A DNA stretch of 44,607 bases from an uncultured Chitinophagaceae bacterium (GTDB lineage Bacteria; Bacteroidota; Bacteroidia; Chitinophagales; Chitinophagaceae): positions 1 to 44,607 of the forward strand of contig CALJNC010000010.1 of NCBI GenBank assembly GCA_937981995.1. The letters are read 5' to 3'. Both the position numbers and the translations under genes were made by a program. Numbering within the stretch: position 1 is the stretch's first letter; every line of letters starts with the position of its first letter. Below, in pieces: positions 25,522-32,520 of this stretch. A model generated the notes under the pieces. It was not told the DNA's origin. It saw only the letters and a list, made by a program, of their open reading frames with translations, and did not search any database.

Positions 25522-26346
25522 TCAATCAATCTCGATATTTTCGCCGCCTCTAACTCTACCTCTATCATCTTTTATCAACTTACAACAAGCATTATTTACA
25601 TCATGCTCAAAAAAGAACCACCAATTATTTTCAAAAGCTTCAGGTATAATTGCTTGTTTTTCTTTTAAGGTTTCTAAAGGTTGCATATCATAGCCCATAA
25701 CCCAGGGCATAGAAATGTGGCTTTTGGCAGGAATCAAATCAGCGGTATATAATATCCATTGTCCGTTATAATTAATTAAGGGCAACATCATAGAGGCTGT
25801 ATGTCCATGTACAAATCGCACTTTAAAATTTTCAGTAAAAAAAATATCTTGTTTCTCTTCTATGAATTTCAATTTGCCACTTTCTTCTACTGGTAGAATA
25901 TTCTCTTTTAGGAAGGAGGCTTTTTCTCTAGCATTAGGATTCATTGCTAAGTCCCAATGTTTCTTTGTGCTCCAATGTGTAGCATTGGGGAATAATAAAC
26001 TCCCATCCTTTTTTACGGCACCACCACAATGATCAAAATGTAAATGCGTAAAAAATACATCCGTTATATCCTCAGCGGAAAATCCTTTTTCCGTTAAAGA
26101 TTCCATGAGCGTTGGACCCGAAGGATAATAGTATCCAAAGAATTTATCACTTTGCTTGTCACCCATACCCGTATCAATCAAAATCTTACGATCACCATCT
26201 TCTATTAATAAAGAACGCATAGTCCAGGTAACCATATTATTATCATCCGCCGGGTTATATTTATTCCACATGCTTTTAGGAATTACGCCATGCATAGCTC
26301 CACCGTCTAGTTTAAATTGTCCTGCGTCTATTGTATGTAATTTCAT
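25522..26346 (-). CDS. MBL-fold metallo-hydrolase
   Basis: A 274-residue metallo-beta-lactamase-fold enzyme of the lactonase-like group. Metal ligands: H101, H103, D105, H106 in THLHFDHCGG, a histidine in VRFVHGHTASM, an aspartate in ILYTADLIP, and a late FEHDVN histidine. ILIDTGMGDKQSDKF is typical of AHL-lactonase-like members. It has no signal peptide. The substrate is unknown. The ATG follows the stop of the MFS transporter gene by 4 nt, so the two are cotranscribed. Confidence 0.86.
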   Translation of the reverse strand: MKLHTIDAGQFKLDGGAMHGVIPKSMWNKYNPADDNNMVTWTMRSLLIEDGDRKILIDTGMGDKQSDKFFGYYYPSGPTLMESLTEKGFSAEDITDVFFTHLHFDHCGGAVKKDGSLLFPNATHWSTKKHWDLAMNPNAREKASFLKENILPVEESGKLKFIEEKQDIFFTENFKVRFVHGHTASMMLPLINYNGQWILYTADLIPAKSHISMPWVMGYDMQPLETLKEKQAIIPEAFENNWWFFFEHDVNNACCKLIKDDRGRVRGGENIEID

Positions 26347-26350
26347 AATT

Positions 26351-27631
26351 CTAATTTGATGATTTCGGGATTTGATGATTTGATAATGTATTTTCTTTAT
26401 TTAGCAAAGTAAACAAAACGATACAGCCTAAAATAAAGTAAACAGCCAAGGCTAAAGTAGATTGTCGCATGCCACCCATTAATTGGCTTACCAATCCAAA
26501 GGTTAGGGTGCCTATTACAATACCGACTTTTTCGCACACATCATAAAAACTAAAATAAGAAGCGGTGTCTTTAGTATCAAGCGGCAGCATTTTAGAATAA
26601 GTACTGCGAGATAAACTTTGAATGCCTCCCATTACTAATCCAACCACAAATGCTAGTATATAAAACTCAACTACCGTTTTGGTCAAATAAGCACCAGCAC
26701 AAATTCCTATCCAAATAAACAACATGCCTAAAAGGGTTTTTATATTGCCAATTTTATTAGATATAAATGCAGCCAAATAGGCTCCACCAATTGCAACGAG
26801 TTGAATAATTAGAATAGTAATAATGAGTTGGCCAGCTTCCATTTTGAGCTCGTCTGTTCCAAAATAAGTAGCCATATACATTACCGTTTGTACACCCATA
26901 TTATAAAAGAAAAAGGAAATCAGGAAACGGCTTAGCTTCGGTAGTTCCTTAAGCTGATGCCATACTTTTTTTAATTCTCTAAAACCATCACTTAATGAGA
27001 TCTTCTTGCCCGTGTCTGGCACATCAGGCAATCCTCGAAACGTTATTTGTGCAAAACCAAACCACCACAAACCTACTGCTACAAAAGACCATTGCATAGG
27101 CACAAGACTTGGTTCATATTTAAGTACAAATACTAGGCATACCAACATTAGTATTACACTACCTATATATCCCATAGCAAAACCGCGTGCACTTACATTA
27201 TCCTGCTTATCCTTGCTAGCAATTTCAGGCAGGTAGGCATTATAAAAAACTAGACTCCCGCAAAAACCTATGGATGCTAATATGGAAAATCCAAGACCAT
27301 AATAAAGCCCTGTTTCTTTAGTAAAATAGTATAGCGCAATACAACTTAAAGACCCTAGGTAACAAAAGAATTTAAGAAAGGATTTTTTATTCCCTCTACT
27401 ATCCGCAATACCGGAAAGTACGGGTGAAAGAATAGCAATAATTAAAAAAGAAAGCGAAATAGAATAAGCCGCAACATCTCCTCTTTTCATTAGAGTACCA
27501 AAAATATTTACCTCCTCTGGCAATACAGCAGCATAGTAAATAGGAAAAATAGCAGACGTAATAACTAAGGAGTAAGCACTATTAGCCCAATCGTAAAAGG
27601 TCCATGCTCTTATTTGTTTTTTGTTGTTCAC
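26351..27631 (-). CDS. MFS transporter, UMF1/Atg22-like
   Basis: A 426-residue, 12-helix transporter with the UMF1 family N-terminus (WTFYDWANSAYSLVIT) and GIADSRGNKKSFLKF between helices 2 and 3. Yeast Atg22 exports amino acids from the vacuole; bacterial substrates are unknown. The GTG start at 27631 fits the conserved N-terminus, and a near-consensus TATTTTAG ends 7 nt upstream. The last nine residues (NHQIPKSSN) are encoded by a short-period AT-rich repeat that also occurs elsewhere in the window. Confidence 0.9.
   Translation of the reverse strand: MNNKKQIRAWTFYDWANSAYSLVITSAIFPIYYAAVLPEEVNIFGTLMKRGDVAAYSISLSFLIIAILSPVLSGIADSRGNKKSFLKFFCYLGSLSCIALYYFTKETGLYYGLGFSILASIGFCGSLVFYNAYLPEIASKDKQDNVSARGFAMGYIGSVILMLVCLVFVLKYEPSLVPMQWSFVAVGLWWFGFAQITFRGLPDVPDTGKKISLSDGFRELKKVWHQLKELPKLSRFLISFFFYNMGVQTVMYMATYFGTDELKMEAGQLIITILIIQLVAIGGAYLAAFISNKIGNIKTLLGMLFIWIGICAGAYLTKTVVEFYILAFVVGLVMGGIQSLSRSTYSKMLPLDTKDTASYFSFYDVCEKVGIVIGTLTFGLVSQLMGGMRQSTLALAVYFILGCIVLFTLLNKENTLSNHQIPKSSN
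26353..26387. repeat. ATCAAATC-type short-period repeat (copy A)
   Basis: On the minus strand this reads as units of ATTATCAAATC, ATCAAATC and ATCAAAT. It encodes the tail and stop of the MFS gene. The 11-mer ATTATCAAATC recurs at 41531-41541 in a non-coding gap. Confidence 0.5.
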
Positions 27632-27727
27632 GCGGGTGCTAAAATAAGTTATTTTATAAAGCTATACCCCTATCTCCTTTTTTCATATTAAAAAGAAACA
27701 CTAATCTCATTTTCCCAAAACAACACT

Positions 27728-27735
27728 TAATTTTG
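27728..27735 (+). promoter_or_regulatory. -7 box (TAATTTTG) for the Crp/Fnr gene
   Basis: Perfect TAnnTTTG, ending 10 nt before the ATG at 27746. It lies in the 114-nt divergent gap with the MFS gene. Confidence 0.55.
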
Positions 27736-27745
27736 AACTTCCCAA

Positions 27746-28327
27746 ATGAATCAAATTTTAAAAGAAATATTTAAAGACATTTCATTCTCAGAAAATGAAG
27801 AGACGCTTATACTAAACAAGCTGAAAAAGCAATCCCTCCGAAAAGGTGAGTTCCTTTTAAAGGCAGGTGAAAGCGTAAAAGATTTCTTTTATATCCGCTC
27901 CGGTTGTTTACGCACCTTTTTTGTGGAGGATAATGGCAAAGAACATACGCTTCAATTTGCCGTAAGCAGTTGGTGGATTAGCGATTACATTGCTCTATTT
28001 GGCAAAGGCGACCAGCTTGCTTTGTCTAATATTGAGTGCATTAAAGATGCTACGATTTATGGTGTTTCAAAAAAAGACTTTGACGCCTTGCTCATTGAAG
28101 TACCGATCCTAAGCCAAATTCATATCCGCAATATGGAATACTCCTATGCCAATGCTCAAAAACGCAAATTGGAAAGCTTAACCCTAAGTGCCAAAGAGCG
28201 CTATAAAATATTTGTGCAATCATACCCCAGTATAGAACAAAGCGTAAAAAATTATCACATTGCCTCTTTCCTGGGTATCACTACCGAGAGCTTGAGCCGC
28301 ATTCGAAAAGAAATAGCCAGCGAATAG
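27746..28327 (+). CDS. Crp/Fnr family transcriptional regulator
   Basis: A 193-residue regulator with an N-terminal cyclic-nucleotide-binding-like beta roll (KGEFLLKAGESVKDFFYIRSG, about 30-110) and a short C-terminal winged helix (NYHIASFLGITTESLSRIRKEI). The PRAARS-type cAMP-binding signature is not evident, so the ligand may differ or be absent, as in many Bacteroidota members that sense redox or stress. The Hsp31-like gene starts 77 nt downstream in the same direction and may be its target, but it has its own -7 box. Confidence 0.9.
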   Translation: MNQILKEIFKDISFSENEETLILNKLKKQSLRKGEFLLKAGESVKDFFYIRSGCLRTFFVEDNGKEHTLQFAVSSWWISDYIALFGKGDQLALSNIECIKDATIYGVSKKDFDALLIEVPILSQIHIRNMEYSYANAQKRKLESLTLSAKERYKIFVQSYPSIEQSVKNYHIASFLGITTESLSRIRKEIASE

Positions 28328-28367
28328 TTTCTTACCATACATCAATTTTTAGCACGCGGTCGCTCAC

Positions 28368-28375
28368 TAATTTTG
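28368..28375 (+). promoter_or_regulatory. -7 box (TAATTTTG) for the Hsp31-like gene
   Basis: Perfect TAnnTTTG, 29 nt before the ATG at 28405. A T5 stretch lies at the -33 spacing but no TTG. Confidence 0.5.
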
Positions 28376-28404
28376 TGTTTCAATAAAAAAAGAAAGACAC
28401 GATT

Positions 28405-29307
28405 ATGATAAAGAAAATATTCATCGGATTAGCCAGCGTAATACTCATAGCCGCCATTGCGATATACATAACCACCAGACCCAAGCTTGAAGCAGATGGC
28501 TCTTACAGCCCGTCAAAACTAGCGCTTATGCTAGGCACAGTTGATGTAAGTGATTTTGAAAATGTTACGTATGAAAAATACCAAGGCGCTAAGAAAAAGA
28601 TACTAGTCGTTTTTACCGAACAGAAAAACCTTAAAATGCAGAATGATAAATTGTTCTCTACCGGTAACCACCCCATAGAAGCCTTATTACCTATGTTGCA
28701 TTTAAAGAATGCAGGTTTTGAATTTGAAATAGTTACCCCAACAGGAAAACCCGTTGTATTTGAAATGTGGGCCTTTCCTAAAAAGGATGAAAACGTACAA
28801 GCCCTATACGATGAATTGAAAAACAGCTTTGAAAACCCAAGGAGCTTAACAGACTTTCTAGGATCTTCATTAACCGATACCGCATCTTATGCTGCCGTAT
28901 TTGTACCGGGCGGACATGGTGCAATGATAGGCATTCCTGAAGATGAGAACGTAGGTACCGTATTGCATTGGGCACATCAAAATGATTTGTTTACTATTAG
29001 CCTTTGTCACGGACCAGGTTCGTTTTTATCTACGACCTTAAACGGTCAAGAGTTTATTTATAAAGGATATAAAATGGCTGTATTCCCAGACGCCATTGAT
29101 AAACAAACGCCAATGATTGGTTATTTACCGGGCGATATGACTTCGGGCGTAAGTGAAAGACTAAAAGACTTAGGCGCTACTATTGTGAATACCGAATCGG
29201 ATAAAACAGTTGTTGCAGACCGCAAACTAATCACAGGAGCAAGTCCTTTAGCCTCTAATGAATTAGGAAAGTTAGCAGCCAATACTTTGCTGGAAGCTTT
29301 GAAATAA
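28405..29307 (+). CDS. Membrane-anchored DJ-1/PfpI protein, Hsp31 (HchA)-like
   Basis: A 300-residue member of the DJ-1/PfpI superfamily closest in motifs to E. coli Hsp31/HchA (glyoxalase III/chaperone): FVPGGHGAMIGIPE, the nucleophile elbow SLCHGPGSFL (C201), and FPDAIDKQTPMIGYLPGDMT, all HchA hallmarks. Unlike HchA it begins with a hydrophobic helix (IFIGLASVILIAAIAIYIT, about residues 4-23) followed by a polar linker, so the domain is probably anchored in the inner membrane facing the periplasm. ATG start. It lies just after the Crp/Fnr gene, suggesting a stress-response pair. No U-tract terminator follows on the plus strand. Confidence 0.88.
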   Translation: MIKKIFIGLASVILIAAIAIYITTRPKLEADGSYSPSKLALMLGTVDVSDFENVTYEKYQGAKKKILVVFTEQKNLKMQNDKLFSTGNHPIEALLPMLHLKNAGFEFEIVTPTGKPVVFEMWAFPKKDENVQALYDELKNSFENPRSLTDFLGSSLTDTASYAAVFVPGGHGAMIGIPEDENVGTVLHWAHQNDLFTISLCHGPGSFLSTTLNGQEFIYKGYKMAVFPDAIDKQTPMIGYLPGDMTSGVSERLKDLGATIVNTESDKTVVADRKLITGASPLASNELGKLAANTLLEALK

Positions 29308-29353
29308 ATTTCACTTCGCCGGTGTTGGTCTCATCGCCGAAACACTTACAAAA

Positions 29354-29399
29354 AACCTTCCATGTTTATTACCCGCTTTAACCATAAACATGGAAGGTT
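29354..29399. repeat. Perfect 16-bp inverted repeat
   Basis: AACCTTCCATGTTTAT (29354-29369) and its exact reverse complement (29384-29399) are separated by 14 nt. On the minus strand the stem is followed by T6, as in a terminator; on the plus strand it is not, although both flanking genes are on the plus strand. Confidence 0.8.
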
Positions 29400-29426
29400 A
29401 CGGCAAAGCATAAAAACATTTTTCCT

Positions 29427-29491
29427 GGCAACGTCTCCTCTAATATATTCTTAGCCATCGTCTCCGCAGCATTTATGCGGTTGGACGTTGC
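29427..29491. other. Degenerate attC-like end-inverted element (weak)
   Basis: GCAACGTC (29428-29435) and GACGTTGC (29484-29491) form an 8-bp perfect terminal inverted repeat. Inside is a hairpin CCGCA/TGCGG (29464-29480). Overall length (65 nt) matches the clear attC-like site at 30648, but the left arm has about 28 unpaired nucleotides, so this may be a decayed site or chance. Confidence 0.3.
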
Positions 29492-29514
29492 GTTTTCCAA
29501 AGCAATTCTTTACA

Positions 29515-29564
29515 CAAAAAAAGTGCGACGTCAACTTTGCAAAAAAAGTGAGACGTTGCTCGCC
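29515..29564. repeat. 25-bp imperfect tandem repeat
   Basis: CAAAAAAAGTGCGACGT (29515-29531) and CAAAAAAAGTGAGACGT (29540-29556) differ by one base and sit at a 25-nt period. The second copy runs into GAGACGTTGC, the exact complement of GCAACGTCTC at 29428-29437. Confidence 0.6.
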
Positions 29565-29583
29565 CTCTAACAAAAAACACCCC

Positions 29584-29766
29584 GTGCGCATAGCCATAGA
29601 AAACCTACAACCCAAAAACGGCATTGAAATACCGCGCAAAGATTTTACCTGGAAAAGCTCCACACCCCAGCGCCTTTGTAACGAGATACAAAAGAAAACC
29701 AACAAACGGTTTAAAGTAAGTACGCTCATAGATAATAGTGGGTGGATTGTGGAGCGCTTGGAGTAG
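29584..29766 (+). CDS. Small basic hypothetical protein
   Basis: An open frame ending 20 nt before the first attC-like repeat. From the GTG at 29584 it gives 60 residues (RIAIENLQPKNGIEIP near the start, STLIDNSGWIVERLE at the end). In-frame GTG (29548) and TTG (29488) starts would give 73 or 92 residues, but that part covers a poly-Lys tandem repeat and looks less protein-like. The Lys/Arg-rich sequence with a hydrophobic end could be a small soluble protein; I know no family. Its position suggests it is the gene of a cassette preceding the TPR cassette, or a remnant. Codons after 29584 look coding, but this is not certain. Confidence 0.4.
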   Translation: MRIAIENLQPKNGIEIPRKDFTWKSSTPQRLCNEIQKKTNKRFKVSTLIDNSGWIVERLE

Positions 29767-29786
29767 GATGTTTTTATTATATTTGA

Positions 29787-29866
29787 ACTAAACTTGCGCA
29801 TATACCTGATATAGGACGTATATAAACAATAGGATATATGCGTAATGGGTATATACGGATGTTAGC
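29787..29866 (+). other. attC-like recombination site 1
   Basis: An 80-nt imperfect inverted repeat ending in GTTAGC. Outer left ACTAAAC faces GTTAGC; arms CGCATATACC (29797-29806) and GGTATATACG (29848-29857) pair with one mismatch. The central part holds ACGTATAT / ATATATGCGT as a terminal hairpin. This follows the layout of integron attC sites (R'', L'', variable hairpin, L', R' with a GTT crossover triplet). It shares CGCATATACC and GTATATACGG with site 2. Confidence 0.55.
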
Positions 29867-30706
29867 TTCCATTAAAAATAAAAAAAAACAGGAATCCTAC
29901 ATTTCGACGAAATCAGTAATTAATAAAATCTAATTTCGGCTAATAAGAAAAAATAGCAATGACAAAACAAATCGCTTTAATATTATCAATTATGCTTTTC
30001 AATTTATTTGGATGCAGCCAATCAAAAGAAGAAAAGGCTTTTAAAACTTTCAATGAAGGTGTAACATTTTCTTTAGATGCTGGAAAGTTTATGGAAGAGG
30101 GAAATGAAGAAGAAGGCATAAAAAGATATGAAATGTCAATTGAGAAATTTAAAGAAACTCTACAAATTGATTCAAATCACAAAGGAGTTGCAAGTGCATT
30201 GGGACATAATTACTATGAAATAAGAAATTACGATGAAGCAATAAATTGGTTTACAGAAGCGATAAAGGTTCAACCTGAATTTGCAGTTAATTATCAATTC
30301 TTAGGTTTAAGTCAAATCAATAAAAGCAAAGTAGAAGAAGGTGAAAAGAATATAGAAAAGGCATTCGAAATAGATAAATCAGAAAACATGAAAAATAATA
30401 CTATTTCAAATTTAGTTCATATTGGAAACCTTGCCTATTCTTATGGAGATGCTTACGAAAAAGAAGGTAAAAAAGAACAAGGAAATGATTATCGTAAATT
30501 TGGAATTAGAGTGTTAATGTCGGCACTAAAATATAGTAATAACGATAAAGAAATTGGAAAGATGATTGAAGAGTATTCAGTTAAGATGAATGACGAAATT
30601 CTTTCAAATTGGATTAAACAACAAATGAATTAAAAAAGAAAACGGAAGCTAACAATGTATATACGGTAATCAGCCCTATGCGGGCTGACTACGCATATAC
30701 CGGGAC
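29861..30706 (+). mobile_element. Candidate integron-type gene cassette
   Basis: The unit from the GTT of attC-like site 1 to the GTT of site 2 (846 bp) holds one plus-strand gene. Its first ten bases, GTTAGCTTCC (29861-29870), are the exact reverse complement of GGAAGCTAAC (30644-30653) at the left end of site 2. This is expected if both come from the same circularised cassette. A sampled stretch within it is about 30% GC, against about 42% in the neighbouring Hsp31-like gene. No integrase gene is in the window. Confidence 0.5.
29959..30633 (+). CDS. TPR lipoprotein, cassette-borne
   Basis: A 224-residue protein with a lipoprotein signal (lipobox LFGC, Cys at residue 19) and three or four TPR-like units: GIKRYEMSIEKFKETLQIDS, ALGHNYYEIRNYDEAINWF, VNYQFLGLSQINKSKVEEGE. 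It is very rich in Lys, Glu, Asn and Ile, and more AT-rich than its neighbours. A -7 variant TAATTTCG (29930-29937) lies 21 nt before the ATG, inside the cassette. It is flanked by attC-like repeats, so it is probably a mobile cassette passenger. Function unknown. Confidence 0.8.
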   Translation: MTKQIALILSIMLFNLFGCSQSKEEKAFKTFNEGVTFSLDAGKFMEEGNEEEGIKRYEMSIEKFKETLQIDSNHKGVASALGHNYYEIRNYDEAINWFTEAIKVQPEFAVNYQFLGLSQINKSKVEEGEKNIEKAFEIDKSENMKNNTISNLVHIGNLAYSYGDAYEKEGKKEQGNDYRKFGIRVLMSALKYSNNDKEIGKMIEEYSVKMNDEILSNWIKQQMN

Positions 30707-30712
30707 GTTAGC
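30648..30712 (+). other. attC-like recombination site 2
   Basis: A 65-nt inverted repeat: GCTAAC (30648-30653) pairs with GTTAGC (30707-30712). TATATACGGTA pairs with TACGCATATA, leaving an extra base on one arm, as attC sites have extrahelical bases. A central hairpin TCAGCCC/GGGCTGA (30670-30688) forms the variable end. It begins 15 nt after the TPR gene stop, and the next gene starts 14 nt after its end. Confidence 0.65.
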
Positions 30713-30725
30713 CACAATTCAAAAA

Positions 30726-31391
30726 ATGAAAAATATATTACTAATAATATTTACAATTTTAAGTTTGAGTTGCACTTCAAATAATAAAACAGAAAAAATG
30801 GGAATCTTCGATAATCTATTTGGAAAAAAATCACAAAAATCAGAACCAACACCTGACGAAAAAAAAACAGGTGAGAACTCCGTAAAATTAATGAATGCTG
30901 AAAAATTCTGGGAGATTATTTCAACTACAAAAAGAAATAGTTCTGGCGACTACGAAAAACAACAAGCCGGACTTGAAAAAGAGTTATTAAAACTGACAGC
31001 AATAGAAGTTTTAGAGTTCGACAATAAATTTAGAACTTTAAGAGGTGAAGTTTATAATTGGGATTTTTGGGCTGCGGCATATATAATAAATGGAGGTTGC
31101 TCAGACGACAGCTTTTCAGATTTTAGAGGTTGGCTAATTGGTCAAGGAAAGACAATTTTCGAAAAGGCAGTTGACAATGTTGAGTCTCTATCTGAACTTA
31201 TTGAAACGAACGATGGAGATTGGGAAGGATTGAGTTACGTACCAACTGATGTTTACGAAAAGATGAGTGGCAATGAAATGCCAACAGGCATTCAAGAGAA
31301 TTTCGAAATTACTGGTGACGAATGGGATGAGGAAGGAGATGACCTGAAAAATAAATTTCCAAAACTGTGGGCGAAATTTGGAACCAACTAG
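30726..31391 (+). CDS. DUF4240 domain lipoprotein
   Basis: A 221-residue protein. N-terminal signal with lipobox LSLSC, then a linker and the DUF4240 domain (about residues 60-170): EKFWEIISTTKRNSSG, YNWDFWAAAYIINGGCSDDSFSDF, FRGWLIGQGKTIFEKAVDN. The C-terminal third is acidic. DUF4240 proteins are usually cytosolic and of unknown role, so a lipoprotein form is unusual; an internal ATG (MGIFDNLFGKK) could give a cytosolic form. I chose the ATG at 30726. The in-frame ATG at 30678 lies within the attC-like hairpin. It has no own promoter box, so it is probably transcribed through the repeat. No matching attC-like repeat was found after it. Confidence 0.8.
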   Translation: MKNILLIIFTILSLSCTSNNKTEKMGIFDNLFGKKSQKSEPTPDEKKTGENSVKLMNAEKFWEIISTTKRNSSGDYEKQQAGLEKELLKLTAIEVLEFDNKFRTLRGEVYNWDFWAAAYIINGGCSDDSFSDFRGWLIGQGKTIFEKAVDNVESLSELIETNDGDWEGLSYVPTDVYEKMSGNEMPTGIQENFEITGDEWDEEGDDLKNKFPKLWAKFGTN

Positions 31392-31440
31392 CGCAAGAAC
31401 CTCTAATCAACTTACCTACCAGCAAGCAGGAATAAAAGCG

Positions 31441-31448
31441 TAAATTTG
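31441..31448 (+). promoter_or_regulatory. -7 box (TAAATTTG) for the VF530 gene
   Basis: Perfect TAnnTTTG, 31 nt before the ATG at 31480. Confidence 0.5.
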
Positions 31449-31479
31449 ATTTGCAGAGCAATTAAATACAAGGCCATGC

Positions 31480-31827
31480 ATGGACACAGAAAGCAATAGC
31501 GAGAACAAACCCACCGACCAACCCAAAACAAAAGACGATCCGCATGGTCAACCACCTGCTAAAAAAATCAGGAGACAAGCCACCCAAGAAGAACTCGCTC
31601 ATCCCTTGCATGGCGTAAAACTTGTAGAAATATTAGAAAGCCTTGTAGCATATTATGGTTGGGAATACCTATTCAATGAAGTGAACATTCTTTGTTTCAA
31701 GCACAACCCTACTATGAAACATAGCCTAAAATTTTTAAGAAAATTTAAATGGGCGCGTGAGCATGTTGAGGATATTTATATGGATATGGTAGAAGATGAA
31801 GCCTATCAAAAAAAGTATAGAAAATAA
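31480..31827 (+). CDS. VF530 family protein (DUF2132)
   Basis: A 115-residue protein. The first ~40 residues are polar and probably disordered (rich in Lys, Gln, Pro). The VF530 domain follows: HPLHGVKLVEILESLVAYYGW, CFKHNPTMKHSLKFLRK, WAREHVEDIY. VF530 is a small helical, presumed DNA-binding fold. ATG start; converges on the ABC ATPase gene. It marks the return to ordinary chromosomal content after the cassette region. Confidence 0.87.
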   Translation: MDTESNSENKPTDQPKTKDDPHGQPPAKKIRRQATQEELAHPLHGVKLVEILESLVAYYGWEYLFNEVNILCFKHNPTMKHSLKFLRKFKWAREHVEDIYMDMVEDEAYQKKYRK

Positions 31828-31914
31828 AAATACTTCACCAGTGTTTGTATAATTACCAACACACTCCACTCCTGCTTGTTGGCCATAAAACTAACATAGG
31901 CGCTGAAAGCATAT

Positions 31915-32520
31915 CTACTTAAAATTTTCTAAACGAATTTGCTTATTACAAGCTGCGTATTCTTTGGAATCATTGCTAGCAATAATTACAATACGACCTT
32001 CACAATAGTTTTGTAATAAAGTATTGTATAAGGTAAAACCTTTATCGTCCAAATTAGAGCAAGGCTCATCTAATAAAAGCAATTTAGTATCGGCAAAAAA
32101 AGCTTGTGCTAAACTTACGCGCTGTTTCATACCGCTACTAAAATTTTCAATGTATTCATTTTCTTTTCCGCTTAAACCAATAATGGAAATCATCTCTTGA
32201 ATAGGCACTAAACTTTTCTTAAAAGAAAAGTGAAATTCTAAAAACTCTTGCAAAGTCATCTCTTCAATTAACTCAATATAAGGAGCGCATAAGGATATAT
32301 GCGAAGCTAAATTCTCAATTACAACTTTATCTTTTAAGAAAGAAAATTCACCTTCGTCTGGCGAAAGGAAACCACTACACACTTTGAGCAAGGTAGATTT
32401 TCCGCTACCGTTTTCTCCTAGGAGTACTACCTTATCATTTAATTTAAAGCTTTGTGTAACGCCTCGAAACACCCAACGGTTCTCAAAATGAACGCCTATA
32501 TTATCGAGCGTAATTTGCAT
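31915..32520 (-). CDS. ABC transporter ATP-binding protein
   Basis: A compact (201 aa) ABC ATPase: Walker A GENGSGKST (35-43), Q-loop region, signature FSSGMKQR (a variant of LSGGQ), Walker B LLLLDEP. There is no permease fused or adjacent, so the partner is elsewhere. Size and signature resemble CcmA-type or ABC-2 exporter ATPases. Its ATG directly follows the stop of lpxC-fabZ with no gap, so it is the last gene of the lipid A operon. The 87-nt gap to VF530 shows no clear terminator. Confidence 0.85.
   Translation of the reverse strand: MQITLDNIGVHFENRWVFRGVTQSFKLNDKVVLLGENGSGKSTLLKVCSGFLSPDEGEFSFLKDKVVIENLASHISLCAPYIELIEEMTLQEFLEFHFSFKKSLVPIQEMISIIGLSGKENEYIENFSSGMKQRVSLAQAFFADTKLLLLDEPCSNLDDKGFTLYNTLLQNYCEGRIVIIASNDSKEYAACNKQIRLENFK

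Noticed and set aside
29451-29801. Minus-strand ORF of 116 codons
   Set aside because: Antisense to the small plus-strand ORF; no signal, domain or promoter, and it runs through the attC-like left end.
30678-30725. Upstream in-frame ATG for the DUF4240 gene
   Set aside because: It lies in the central hairpin of attC-like site 2 and would bury the lipoprotein signal behind 16 residues.
31392-31480. Third attC-like site after the DUF4240 gene
   Set aside because: I looked for GTGGCTAAC and for a GTTAGC-ended inverted repeat and found neither; CTAGCGC near the stop is too short to count.
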